DNA of 64,000 nt. Source: Tricholoma matsutake (Eukaryota > Basidiomycota > Agaricomycetes > Agaricales > Tricholomataceae). A program made the translations under genes and the position numbers. How positions within the stretch are numbered: the first letter of the stretch is position 1; each line of letters starts with the position of its first letter. The notes beneath the pieces are model-generated. The model saw only the letters and a program-made list of their open reading frames with translations, did not search any database and was not told the origin of the DNA. This document shows positions 44,128 through 54,069 of the stretch, in pieces. The DNA is taken from NCBI GenBank assembly GCA_026075535.2, contig AP026548.1, forward strand, positions 9,796,001-9,860,000, read 5' to 3'.

Positions 44128-44258
44128 GCGTTGACAGTAGCCATTTTTCGCTCAATTTTTCACATCATTTTTCTGTCCATTCTTCTGCCAAACACCCAAA
44201 AATGATACAAAAATGAAGCCAAAAATGAGCCAAAAATGGCTGCTGTGAGCAACCCTAT
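44128..44258. mobile_element. MITE of the TAGGGTTGTTCAC family, copy 2
   Basis: This short copy of about 130 bp has a diverged left end, GAGCGTTGACAGTAGCC, and the right end AATGGCTGCTGTGAGCAACCCTA. The ends are near inverted repeats of each other, with ATTTTTC.. and ..AAAAATG runs between them. Confidence 0.6.
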
Positions 44259-44259
44259 T

Positions 44260-44890
44260 GATATGGCCCATCAGATGATGCTATCTGTTTCAGCACTGCC
44301 CAATATGCTGAAACACCTATTTCTTTGATTGTCAGCAGGTCATGGTGAATAATTTGTGGATCCTCCAAATTTCTTCTCAATGGACACTCGGGCTTTCTAA
44401 ACTACTAGTAATGATGGGGGCCCAATGCAAGAATCCATGCCTGATGACACCGCAAAAACCCCCTAGGCTTAGTGTTGCTAAAGCAAGTGTTGCCACAGCT
44501 CGGCTCAGGCAGCTAAGCCAATTTTATGGCTCCGGCTCACAAGCCAAGCTGATTACCATGACTCTAGGGCAGCTCAGAGCGGCTAATCCATTCAAAAATA
44601 GCAAGTGTGAGTTGGCGTTGTTACTCACATGTTGCTATCATGTCTGGTTGCTTCCCATGCACTCCCTCCCTTTCCTATGCTTGCAGCTCCATCCCAAGCT
44701 CCATCCATGCTATCTCATGCTATTAATCTTTATTTCCTTAGATGGTGGGCCTAGTATAATGGTATTACATTGGGTAAGCTTTTTTTCTTATCTTGTTCAT
44801 CAGGAAATGATACTTATCTCTCATTGTCTAGATCTGTACAATCACATCCCAGGCATTTACTTCTTTGACACTGAAATAAAATCCTTATTT
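44260..44890. other. Unassigned DNA
   Basis: A plus-strand frame of 246 codons starting at 44342 has no motif, uneven composition and ends inside the repeat shared with 1-185. I do not call it a gene. Confidence 0.35.
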
Positions 44891-44899
44891 CTTTTTCAT

Positions 44900-45265
44900 T
44901 ATCATTTTACTGACCCAATGTGTGAGGGTTTATCATGTGGGCACAAAGTAGGGGGAAAAGGGAGGGAGAACAAATGGTTACACGAGTGTATGAGCGAGAT
45001 GACAAGAGGAAACCCCGAGAAAAGGGGTTGTCTTACCATACAGAAACATATCCTACTAGCGAATAGGAGTGGAACAATATAATGTATAATGACTGTTCTG
45101 TGAGAATGGTCTATGACCATAAAGTGTTATGGTATGCACACAGTGTTGTCGATGGAGTCCATATGTTGGGATAGGCAATCCTAGTGCATCATTATAGTGC
45201 ATCAATGCTAGTAATAGAACATGATGTATCTATAGATCATAACATAGGTACATTGTAGTATATAG
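44900..45265. repeat. Copia-type LTR fragments, repeated at 1-185 and 7880-8190
   Basis: The left part (44920-45140) matches the inverse of 1-185. The right part, from TGTTGGGATAGGC at 45166, matches the LTR start at 8190. The order of shared blocks differs between this place and 7880-8190, so two LTR fragments are probably joined here. Confidence 0.5.
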
Positions 45266-45410
45266 TGAATGGCAAGGGTATACATACCCCTGGGGGTATG
45301 GGCAAAGGGTACATGAGGGTAAAGGTAAGGGTATGAACTTTCCTACCCTCTACATACCCTCACCCCTGAGGAGGGTACAAGGGTATACAGAGTCACACTT
45401 GAGAAGATGT

Positions 45411-46106
45411 TGTCAAGAACCATTCCTCACCTGATCGGAACCCGCATCCATCTGACCTTTCTCCACACATCAAACCTGATTTTTGTCTACGCCTCCCGAT
45501 TTCGTTCCCAGCTGCCTTGCACTGCCCACACTGCTTTGCACCAGGCTGCCTTGTACAGCATCTTCCCAAGGCTGCTGTCTCTATTGCAAATTCGACTATG
45601 GATTCCTGTGTGGCTCCCACTAGATAATTTATCTATGCAGTCGAGACACTGCCGCAGTCTTTGTTCCTGTTCCGCATTATTCCGGACTACATTATTTAAG
45701 CTTAGTTAGTTTCACCTTGTATTCCTCAGTTTGTATATCGACATAGACTCGACTTTAACCTGCCAATCCAAACCCCCTTCTACTCCAACCTCAGTTCTCT
45801 AAGAGTCTGAACTCCATTCAACTCAACCTTCAGTCTCCCTCTGAAGTTCTAACCTCATCTGAACTTAACCTAAGTCCCTCCATACTCCTTCCCGCATTTA
45901 CCCGCACTTTCCCACTCCTACCTCCAGACCTTCAACTTGAAATTAGGACACCAGATGAGGTGAAGGGCGCAGCTTCTTACAAGCTGAAGCCAAGTCCCTT
46001 CCATTTCCCCTCCCGCAGAATCCACAACGACCTGACAACCTTCCATAAACAACACCCACAGTGTCCAATCGGATTCCGACGAACCTTCTAGGATCAGTTC
46101 TTAACA
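45411..46106 (+). repeat. 5' LTR of gypsy II
   Basis: It starts TGTCAAGAACC and ends CAGTTCTTAACA, 696 bp. It shares with the gypsy I LTR the TGTCAAG start, the TTAACA end, a CTGCCTTGCA box and a box ATTAGGACACCAGATG...GCGCAGCTTCTTACAAGCTGAAGCC. Confidence 0.75.
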
Positions 46107-46112
46107 GTATAT

Positions 46113-47220
46113 ATGAACTCACACTTCACTCGTCCATTTCCTCTCTATGACCCCTACCGAGACCTGCCAGTGCACAACAAGAAATTCCCAATGTGCCGGT
46201 ACTATTCCAGGGATCTCTGCAATCCAGCAATCCAGCCTTTCCAACCCTCGACCCGCCACTACTTTTGGAGTGTCTTCCAGACCCTCAAACATCTTCTGAC
46301 AAATCAGCTCAGGAGCCCCCTCAATCAGTGCCAATCTCATGTCCACCCATGCCCCACACCCTTCTGGCAACCCAGAAGGTTTTTGATCAAGAACTCCCCT
46401 TGAGTATGTAGGAGGCATCAACCAGCCTGAACCCTTTGGGTTGGAAGATCCTGGTCTAGAGGACGGACCCCCTGGCGGACCCAACGACCCTAGTGGTCCT
46501 GATGGCCCTGGGGGTGACCCCAATCCCAATGATCCTGAGGATCAACCTCCCACAGGGGAAAACCCTGACCCAGGGGATAGGTTCATAGATGTCCTTTACA
46601 ACCTCTTGGAGAGTATCCGCACCCTTCTTCAGAATAACACACCCAAGACCAAGAAAATCAAAGTTCGCAACCCCGACACTTTCGACAGTGCCAATCTGAA
46701 GAAACTTAGAGACTTCCTAGCCTCCTGCAATCTTCATTTCTGTGACCGTCCACATGTATTTTCCTCTGATGAGAAAAAGATCATATTCATCCTTTCTTAT
46801 CTTAAGGGATCAGCTCTCAGTTGGTTTGAGCCTGGTCTGAATGACCTGACAGATTCCGCACACTGGATGTGGGACTATGAAGCTTTCCTCACTGAGCTGG
46901 AAAGCAACTTTGGTCTGCATGACCTGGTCGGAGATGCAGAAAATGCTCTCTCTGACTTAGCAATGAAGAAAGGTGGTTGTATCACAAAATATAATGTTGA
47001 CTTCTGGGAATTAGCTTTCAATAAATTCCCAACACTGAATTTCATGTCTCTGACACCTGCTTCAAGGTTATTATTTTGGCATCTTTACCTTCATCTTGGT
47101 GGACCTACGTTGAACCCTATAATGGGCATGCCAATGATCCCAATGATCTGGACCCCAAAAGAAGAATGTCCTCAGATTCCTTTACCAGCTTATTATGGGA
47201 GGAATATAAGATTTGTATGA
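46113..47220 (+). pseudogene. Gypsy II gag, truncated
   Basis: After a broken N-terminal part (46113-46440, two frames) an open frame from 46441 encodes a Pro/Gly/Asp-rich linker. A retrotransposon gag domain follows, with KVRNPDTFDSANLKKLRDFL, DEKKIIFILSYLKGSALSWFEP and FLTELESNFGLHD. Gag homology stops near residue 190 (FWELAF), and the last 65 codons are unrelated, so the element is cut at about 47025. No protease, RT or 3' LTR follows. Confidence 0.75.
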
Positions 47221-47234
47221 TGTGAACTCATAAC

Positions 47235-47440
47235 AAGTAGTGTTTGAAGGTCCAGTTCATTGAACCAGACAAAAACCGAAACTGAACCACACTGAAACAC
47301 AGTCCAGTTTGTTTTGTGGTTGCAGTTGCCTTAGTTTTTGTACATGGTCGGTTGCAGTTTCACAAATTGTATATTTATTTTGAACCAACTTTTGTCAGTT
47401 TGAACCAGTTGTAACTGGTCTACAACATACTTATATACTA
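47235..47440 (+). repeat. AACTGG-rich dispersed element, copy 4
   Basis: It starts AGTGTTTGAAGGTCCAGTT and ends with GAACCAGTTGTAACTGGTC. It lies just downstream of the truncated gypsy II gag. Confidence 0.6.
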
Positions 47441-47759
47441 GCTATATATACTAATTAATAAACTTGAAAAGTGGGGATATGCCCGAGGAATGATTAACAA
47501 AAGTGAGTGTTTATATACCTTGGGTGCTTATGGACCACTTGGTCATGTTTGTGCACCCAAATGAAAAAAGTGGTGCCACTTGTTCACCATTCCCATGGCT
47601 GCCAAACCATCAACACAACCCAGGCTGTGTACATCAATATCAACCACCACTCCCACCCTTGACACTGCCACCACCACTCTGCCTCCTTCCACCACCACCA
47701 CTTCATCAATGCACACCACTACTCCCACATCCCCCACATTGGACAACACCACCAAATGC

Positions 47760-48030
47760 CACAAACAAAGTGCATCAGGCCCAAACAACATTCATTGTTG
47801 TTTGGGACCAAGTAATTTTTTTGGTGTTTTTTTTTTGAACTAACTAATCTTTTCTTTTTGTTTTTTAGGTTCTAACTTTGTTGTAACCATGAGCCAGTGC
47901 CAACGCAGCACCCACATGCCCACCCACGCCACCGCTGTGAGCCCCTGCTTGCAGGGTGGTATGGGTCCATTCTGGATGACACCGACACACCACCCACACC
48001 TCCACCGTGAGCAACTGCTTGTGGGGTGGA
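47760..48030 (+). repeat. Hairpin exon-intron unit, copy h
   Basis: On the plus strand the stem GGCCCAAACAAC...GTTGTTTGGGACC (47778-47809) is followed 2 nt later by an intron-like segment, 47812-47868. It is 57 bp with GTAATT, CTAACTAAT and TTTTTTAG. The next exon starts GTTCTAAC, as in copy a, and holds two hairpins, at about 47926-47950 and 48000-48025. In these the outer arms CCACC and GGTGG extend the stem. Confidence 0.65.
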
Positions 48031-48089
48031 TGAGGGTGGTGATGACAGACAAATTACCAACACAATGGACATCAATGCCAATTCCAGAT

Positions 48090-48345
48090 GAGGACACCAA
48101 CACCAACACCAATGCCAGACAAGGACACCAATGCCAATGCCAATGCCAGACAAGGATGCCAATGCCAACACCAGATGAGGACACCAATGCCAACACCCGC
48201 ACCAATGCCAATGCCAACACCAGATGAGGACACCAACACCAAGGACACCAACACCAACACCAACACCAACACCAACACCAACACCAACACCAACACCAAC
48301 ACCAACACCAACACCAACACCAACACCAACACCAACACCAACCCC
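48090..48345. repeat. ACCAAC microsatellite and related low-complexity DNA
   Basis: A pure or nearly pure hexanucleotide array ACCAAC fills about 48243-48340 (roughly 16 units). It is preceded by degenerate CCAATGCCAA-type units. Frames on both strands through it (Thr-Asn, Cys-Trp or Leu-Val repeats) are not genes. Confidence 0.8.
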
Positions 48346-48539
48346 ACCACCATGACGATGATGCCCCCCTTGCATTCACTCCTGCAGTGGGTGCATATTT
48401 TTTCTTGTCCTTGGCCCCTCATCCTACTTTGTATTACTTTTTAATTTTATTATCTATATGCCTGCTCATGGGCCCCTGCCCTGTGAGGGGCTTCATTTCA
48501 TTTTAGAGTAGTAGTATTAGTCTTAACTACATATGTAGA

Positions 48540-48745
48540 TTTATGAGACAGTTCTGACTGACCTTGGGTTGGTCAGCAACTGGTTGTGGCTCCAACTGGC
48601 CCCAACCAGTTTCTAAACTGGTTAGAACCACAATGAACCAGTTGCAGGGGGTCCAGTCCAGTTTATGTAGATATTGAATTGAATTGAACTGGTTGCGGTT
48701 CTGGTTTGGCCCCAAGATGAGAAAAAACCAGACTGAACCAGACCT
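48540..48745 (-). repeat. AACTGG-rich dispersed element, copy 5
   Basis: On the minus strand it starts TAGTGTGTAAAGGTCTGGTTC and continues with many AACTGG/CCAGTT words to about 48540. Confidence 0.6.
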
Positions 48746-48839
48746 TTACACACTAATAACAAGTATTCTAATGGTTCTAGCACAAACCTGGTTAATACCC
48801 AGAAGAATAGCAGAACTAATAAAACATTGGAAGAGCACA

Positions 48840-49893
48840 TCATGGATCATAGATCCTCTACCAAACCTTATTGTGAACATTGTAAATGACCAGGACATTG
48901 GTCAAGTAAATGTCACAAATATGCTGGTAACAAATGTCAGAACTGTAGAAAAATAGGACATAAGGAAAAGGATTGTTGGAGGAAAAGGAAGCAAAAAGAG
49001 AAACAAAAAGAGGGATCAAAGAAAGGTACTGAGGATTTGTATGTGGGGCAGGAATTGATTGCATTTCCAGTAAATGAAGAACTTTACAATTTTGACACAT
49101 ATGAAGCCTGTAACCTTGATGGAAATGATGAGCGATTGATCTGGTATGACTGGTCAGCAGATTCAGCAACAACTTTGCATGTTATGCATCAAAGAGAAGC
49201 CTTTATTGTGTACACAGCTGTGGAAAAAGAGTCTGTAACAGGTGTAGGTGGTAAAGAAGTGAAAATCAAGGGCCACAAAACTGTTGAATTAATTTCAACA
49301 TGTAATGGCCACAATTATATTTTGCGCTTGGAGGATGTACTCCATGTACCTGGAATGCAGAATAATTTGATTTTGTTGGGGTGATGGGATGCAGCTGGTG
49401 GAAGATATAAAGGTGGAAAGGGAAGAATCACCTTTATCACAACTTCACATGTCACACATCAAAGAGAAGTCTTTATTGTGTACACACCTGTGAAAAAACT
49501 GTCCGTAACAGGTGTAGGTGGTAAAGAAGTGAAAATCAAGGGCCACAGAACTGTTGAATTGATTTCAACATGTAACAGCCACAATTATATTTTGCACTTG
49601 GAGGACGTACTCCATGTACCTGGAACACAGAATAATTTGACTTCATTGGGGCAATGGGATGCAGCTGGCAGAAGATATAAAGGTGGAAAGGGAAGAATTA
49701 CCTTTATCACTAAGGAGGGGAAGCAAATAATGCAAGGCAACAAGGTTAACAACCACTTATACAAGATGTTGAATGGTGCTCCAATCCAGACCCCAACATG
49801 TACAGAAGGCTGTCATATGTCCAGCCATAGTGGATCTGCTTCATACTCAATGGTTGCAGGGCTCAGTCTCTCATCGATGATCGATCTCATCTA
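48840..49893 (+). pseudogene. Copia gag-protease fragment with an internal duplication
   Basis: Two CCHC knuckles are visible near 48870-48980 (CEHCK*PGHWSSKC with a stop inside, and CQNCRKIGHKEKDC). A frame follows with the protease motif DSATTLHV (near 49160) and VTGVGGKEVKIKGHKTVELI, LRLEDVLHVPGMQNNLI. A second copy of about 270 bp repeats the part after DSA (49440-49710), and only then does the sequence continue to GKQIMQGNKVNNHLYKML. No LTR, integrase or RT is attached. Confidence 0.75.
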
Positions 49894-49895
49894 AG

Positions 49896-50035
49896 GTATG
49901 ACATGGGTATGGGTAAACCCATGATAATATGGTTACAGGTATGCATGGTTATGGGTACAGGTTGGAAGTCGCCATACCTGGGCAATACCATACCCTTTTC
50001 CATGGTGTTATGGGTATGGGCAGGTATACCAGTCC
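49896..50035. repeat. GGGTATGGGTA palindromic block
   Basis: ATGGGTATGGGTAAACCCAT at the left and CATACCC, ATGGGTATGGGC at the right form an inverted-repeat-rich stretch of about 140 bp. Similar blocks lie at 13260-13470, 15320-15510 and 45270-45390. Confidence 0.45.
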
Positions 50036-50094
50036 AGCTTTTCAGTTAGGTGAGTGATCATCTGACTTTGTTGATTCACTCATGATGCTGCCAT

Positions 50095-51015
50095 TCTGGG
50101 CAATGATGATGATGATGACTGCCTCCCTCCCTGCTAACATGAGTGGAGGGGTTTGTCATTCCATTCTGGGTGACTATGATGATAACTCTGTTCTGGGCAA
50201 CAACAACAACTGCCTCCCTTGCTGCTAACATGAATGGAGGGGTTGGCCATTCCATTCTGGGTGACTACAACAATGACTCCTCTGTTCTGGGCAACAACAA
50301 TGATGATGACTGCCTCCCTCACTGCTAACAGGAATGGAGGGGTTTGCCATTCCATTCTGGGTGACTACAACAATGACTCCTCTGTTCTTGGCACCAACAA
50401 TGACAATGACTGCCTCCCTCACTGCTAACATGAGTGGAGGGGTTCTTCATTTCATTCTGGGTGGCTACTACAACAACAACAACCCCCTCACATCTAACAT
50501 GAGTGGAGGGTTTTTCATTCCATTCTGATTGACAATGACAATGACAACCACCTCTCTCACTGCCAACATGAGTGGATGGTTTCTTTATTCCATTCTGGGT
50601 GACTACAATGATGATGACTGTTGTCTGGGCAAGAAAAACAACAACAGCTGGTAACATGAGTGGAGGGTTATTTATTCCCTTCTGGGTGACTATGACAACA
50701 ATGACTCTGTTCTGGGCAACAACAACAACAACAACAACAACAACTGCCTCCCTCACTGCAAATGCAAGTGGAGATGTTTGTCATTCCATTCTGGGTGACT
50801 ACAATGATGATGACTCTGTTGTGGACAACAACAATGATGATGACTCCCTCACTGCTAATGCAAGTGGAGGGGTTCTTCATCTCATTCAGGGTGGCTACAA
50901 CAACAACAACCCCTTCCTCACATCTAACACGAGTGGAGGGGTATTCATTCTGTTCTGATCAACAATGCCAACAACAACAACCTGCCTCACTGCTAACATG
51001 AGTGGAGGAGTTTTT
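50095..51015. repeat. Minisatellite, eleven GAGTGGAGGGG units
   Basis: Eleven units of 67-108 bp are aligned on AACATGAGTGGAGGGGTT, followed by ATTCCATTCTGGGTGACTA and variable runs of CAACAA, GATGAT and CAATGA. The length differences come from the trinucleotide runs. Frames on both strands stay open over long distances because the units are rich in threonine/asparagine or valine codons, but no protein family is recognised. Confidence 0.75.
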
Positions 51016-51023
51016 CATTTCCA

Positions 51024-51260
51024 TTAGTGTTTAAAGGTCCAGTCTGGTCTGGTTTTTGACATCCAAATGGGGCAGCTGGCAACTGCAACCAGTCTAGGAC
51101 TGACCCAGACATTGGGGGACCACAACCAGACCATTTAGAACTGGTCCTAATCAGTTCATTGACTGAAAAAAGACCAGTTTGGACTGGTCTTTTGTTGTGA
51201 ATTTCTTTGTACCAAATAACCCATATGTATCTCAAGAAATATAATCCATCACACATAAAT
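51024..51260 (+). repeat. AACTGG-rich element copy 6, left part (split by gypsy III)
   Basis: It starts TTAGTGTTTAAAGGTCCAGTC. The element continues after gypsy III at 57439-57875, where the middle part (TCTGACTGAGATATGG, TTTGTAGTTTGTAA, TTTTTGATGATCCAGAGA) matches the uninterrupted copy at 30975-31625. Confidence 0.65.
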
Positions 51261-52116
51261 TGTTAAGACTATTGGTCTTTAACTCAGCCTTGGCTTTGTA
51301 TGTCACAGTTGGAGGCTTTCCAACTGTCTCGGTATCACACTAGGAGACTTTCCTAGTGTATCGGGATTCCTGCCTTCACTTGGGTACTTCCTCAAGTTGT
51401 CATGGCTATCCGTACTCAGAGGCTTTCTGAGTAGACCATCAGTTTGTGTATCACAGTTGGAGGCTTTCCAACTGTCGAGTTCGAGTTATCACAGCTAGGG
51501 GCTTCCTAAGCTGTCGAGTGTTCTGGTTGAGTCTAAGACCGTTGATTGAATTAGGTCAAGCTAAGGAATACAGGCAGTATTACTGTAGCTTATATACGGT
51601 TCAGAGAATGTCTATCGTCCAATCGGAGTAGGAGATCCTTGTCAAGTAAATATAGAAGGGACAATAGAACAGTAAGCCTCATGCCTAGCATGAGGAGTCC
51701 GATGTCACGGAGTGCTGCAGTGCAGCATGTCAAAGAACAATAGCAAATAACCCTCATGCCAGGCATGAGGCATCCGATGTTACGGAGTGCTGTGGCTCAG
51801 CATGTCAGGAAACAATAACAGATAAGCCTCATGCCTAGCATGAGGCATCCGATGTCATGGATCCGATGTCAAGGATCTGATGTCAAGGACATGCTGTGGT
51901 GCAGCATGTCAATCGTGAGAGTCCGACATCACGGACCTCATGTTAGGAGGCTGTCGTATCACAGCATGTATGGGAGTGGGTTCGGGTGCATGGAGTCACC
52001 ATGCATCAAAGCGTCTCCCGTTGGAAGTGAGTCGAGTCGAATGAGAAAATTAAAGTACCCGGTCTTGCCGGCATACATCTGGTCGTCGTGGGTTACAATA
52101 ACAGAAAATTGTAACA
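51261..52116 (-). repeat. 3' LTR of gypsy III, expanded
   Basis: It equals the other LTR except for an extra block of about 180 bp at about 51690-51905. That block is built of repeats of the palindrome CCTCATGCCTAGCATGAGG with CCGATGTCACGGAGTGCTG and CAGCATGTC. The other LTR has one such unit and this one has three plus smaller pieces. Confidence 0.8.
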
Positions 52117-52487
52117 TCACCCTCTCTCTATCTTTGAAGTCACTGACTTCGAATGATATCTTCATTCCTTCTCCGGGGTCTGGTCGGATGTGGTCTGGAT
52201 AGATGAATGGATTGGGGTCTATGGAGGAATAACTTGTGTCCAAACTCGGACCACGATCGGGTTCTTCTGGTTCGTGCTGCCTCAGGCAGTGGTGTCAGCG
52301 GGGTGGTGATCTCGTAGAGAGATGGGTTCTCTATAGGGTTCTGTAGAATGGAGAATTCAATGTCTGTAATCAGGGGTCCGGGTCTTGGTCAAAAGATGGC
52401 ATAGAGGCAGAATACAAAGGTCAGGGCCACGGCCACAGCCAGGATCGTGCCAATGATGATGGTGAGGATCTCAATCCCTGTGGGCAT
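52117..52487 (-). pseudogene. Small membrane-peptide frame after the chromodomain of gypsy III
   Basis: A minus-strand frame starts at 52487 with MPTGIEILTIIIGTILAVAV. Its hydrophobic stretch of about 25 residues (ILTIII...FVFCLYAIF) is a clear single membrane segment. A TGA then occurs where CGA (Arg) would keep the frame. The same frame continues with PRPGPLITDIEF and a basic RTRRTRSW part. After a one-base shift, IDPNPFIYPDHIRPDPGEG and FEVSDFKDRER run to the LTR. The position matches that of an additional third gene in some LTR retrotransposons. Homology to any known protein is not claimed. Confidence 0.45.
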
Positions 52488-52497
52488 GGTTCCACCT

Positions 52498-52971
52498 CTA
52501 CAGCCGTCGCTGTCGTTTATATGCTCCTAGAATTCTTCCGGCATGTTTCAGGTTTCCCTCGGGCTCCCATGAGTTCTCCGAGGTCGGGTATCCGACCCAC
52601 TTCACTAAGAAGTGCATGGTCCTTCCTTTCTTCTTATGTCCAATGATTGCTTCCACTTCATGTTCCGATTCGCCTTCTATCAGATCGGGCGGCGGTTCTG
52701 GGAAGTTCGGTCCATGTGTCTCGGTTTCTTTATATGGGGAAAGGAGCGCCGCTTGGAACACTGGGTGTATCTTCCATTGTCCTGGCAACTTCAGTCGGTA
52801 GGAGAGTGGGCTCAGGACTTCCTCGATAGAGAACGGTCCTTCTCTTTTTGGTGCGAGCTTCTTTGTTTGGTGCGTCATTCTGAGGTTCTTCACTTCTAGC
52901 CACACTCTGTCTCCTTCTTTGAATGGGGTGAAGTGCCTTGTTGTTCTTTCCGCCATCATTTGTCTGGCCAA
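52498..52971 (-). CDS. Gypsy III integrase C-terminal part and chromodomain
   Basis: The minus-strand frame of 157 codons begins with MARQMMAERTTRHFTPFKEGDRVWLE. It continues through the linker REGPFSIEEVLSPLSYRLKLP and IHPVFQAALLSPY and ends with a chromodomain. Its motifs are EVEAIIGHKKKGRTMHFLVK, WVGYPTSENSWEP and LKHAGRIL. The aromatic cage residues (E-V..., W.GY, SWEP) are present, so this module looks intact. Chromodomains direct integration toward modified histones. Confidence 0.85.
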   Translation of the reverse strand: MARQMMAERTTRHFTPFKEGDRVWLEVKNLRMTHQTKKLAPKREGPFSIEEVLSPLSYRLKLPGQWKIHPVFQAALLSPYKETETHGPNFPEPPPDLIEGESEHEVEAIIGHKKKGRTMHFLVKWVGYPTSENSWEPEGNLKHAGRILGAYKRQRRL

Positions 52972-53019
52972 CTCGTGAGTTGCCTTCGCTTCATCTTGGG
53001 CCCGTTGCAGTGCAACTAT

Positions 53020-53982
53020 TCATTTTTCTATGGCCGGTATGTTTGTCTTCAGGTAGGGGAGTGGGATCGCCTTGGGCTCATAGCCCATCATGAGGTAGAA
53101 CAGGGAGTTCTTCTGAACAGAGTGCGTCCTCTGGTTGTGTGTGAACTCCATGGTCAGGAGGAGGTGCTTCCAGTTCTCCTGGTTGTTCAAGCAGAAGATC
53201 TGTAAGTATATTTCCACTTCCTGGTTCACCCATTCTGTCTCCCCGTCAGTCTGGGGGTGGTATGCTGTGCTCATTGCCAGCTTGATTCCGAGCAGTCTTC
53301 CTAGCTCCTGGAACAGCTGCGAAGCAAATCTGGGATCTCTGTCGGAGATGATCTTGTCTGGGAGGCTGAATTGTTTGTAGACATTGTCTAGGTAGAGGGT
53401 GGCCGCTCCCAATGCATCTATCGTTTTCCTGCAAGGGATAAAAATTACCCCCTTTGTAAGCCCATGGTCTACCACGACCATGAGTGCATCATAACCGTTG
53501 GACTCTGGCAAGTCAGTTATAAAATCTGTCGTCACCATCACAAATGGTCTTGTTGCTTTGGATTTGATCGGTTGCAGTGGGGGTGTCGTCGGGTGGGTGT
53601 TGACCTTCATTTGCTGGCATGTGGCACATCCAGCGACATAGTTCTTGATGTATGTCATCATTCCTGGCCACCAGTAGTCCCTCCTGATCATTTCCATTGT
53701 CTGCCATTGTCCCGGGTGTCCGCTGGTTACTCCTTCGTGGTATTTTTGCACCAGCTTCTTCCGTAGATCTCCATTGTCTAATCCGAAGAACATCACCATT
53801 GCTTCGAACAGCCCCTGATTTGTTTTGAAGGCTGCCTTCCATTGATCTCTATCCTTGATTCTGATGTTGTGATATCCCCATCGGATATCCAATTTTGTAA
53901 ACCATTTCGCCCCTCTTAGTTTGTCCAACAGGTCTCCTACCAGTGGCAGCGGGTAGGTGTTCTTGATTGTTCCATGATTCAA
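53020..53982 (-). CDS. Gypsy III RT N-terminal part fused to integrase by an in-frame deletion
   Basis: The open frame of 320 codons starts in the reverse transcriptase fingers and palm ([34 protein letters not shown] with the first catalytic Asp, [12 protein letters not shown]). It then jumps near 53780 to the end of RNase H/start of integrase ([16 protein letters not shown]). The YxDD active site and all of RNase H are missing. Integrase is complete, with H-H and CATC zinc-binding residues, catalytic Asp in TTDFITDLP, Asp in SDRDPRF and Glu in [10 protein letters not shown]. The frame crosses the deletion without a stop. Confidence 0.85.
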   Translation of the reverse strand: MNHGTIKNTYPLPLVGDLLDKLRGAKWFTKLDIRWGYHNIRIKDRDQWKAAFKTNQGLFEAMVMFFGLDNGDLRKKLVQKYHEGVTSGHPGQWQTMEMIRRDYWWPGMMTYIKNYVAGCATCQQMKVNTHPTTPPLQPIKSKATRPFVMVTTDFITDLPESNGYDALMVVVDHGLTKGVIFIPCRKTIDALGAATLYLDNVYKQFSLPDKIISDRDPRFASQLFQELGRLLGIKLAMSTAYHPQTDGETEWVNQEVEIYLQIFCLNNQENWKHLLLTMEFTHNQRTHSVQKNSLFYLMMGYEPKAIPLPYLKTNIPAIEK

Positions 53983-54069
53983 GTACCTGTAATCTTGGCA
54001 GGGTCATAGCGTGTCCGAGTCCTTCTTCGCAACGAAGAAGAATGGCAATGCCATGGGCGATTTCGATGG

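Noticed and set aside
44342..45082. 246-codon frame
   Set aside because: It has no motif, mixed composition, and its end is antisense to a dispersed repeat.
48243..48340. Regular short array resembling a telomere-like or CRISPR-like repeat
   Set aside because: It is a plain ACCAAC hexanucleotide microsatellite with no spacers and no telomere motif (TTAGGG type).
47840..48422. Long minus-strand frames of Cys-Trp or Leu-Val repeats
   Set aside because: They are direct translations of the ACCAAC array and the neighbouring low-complexity DNA.
50095..51015. Repeat-spacer pattern that could suggest a CRISPR array
   Set aside because: The intervening parts are low-complexity CAA/GAT runs of similar content, repeats are diverged, and the genome is eukaryotic.
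52117..52487. A true viral envelope gene
   Set aside because: Only a single membrane segment and a short tail are visible. There is no signal peptide, cleavage site or fusion motif, so it is kept as a membrane-peptide candidate only.
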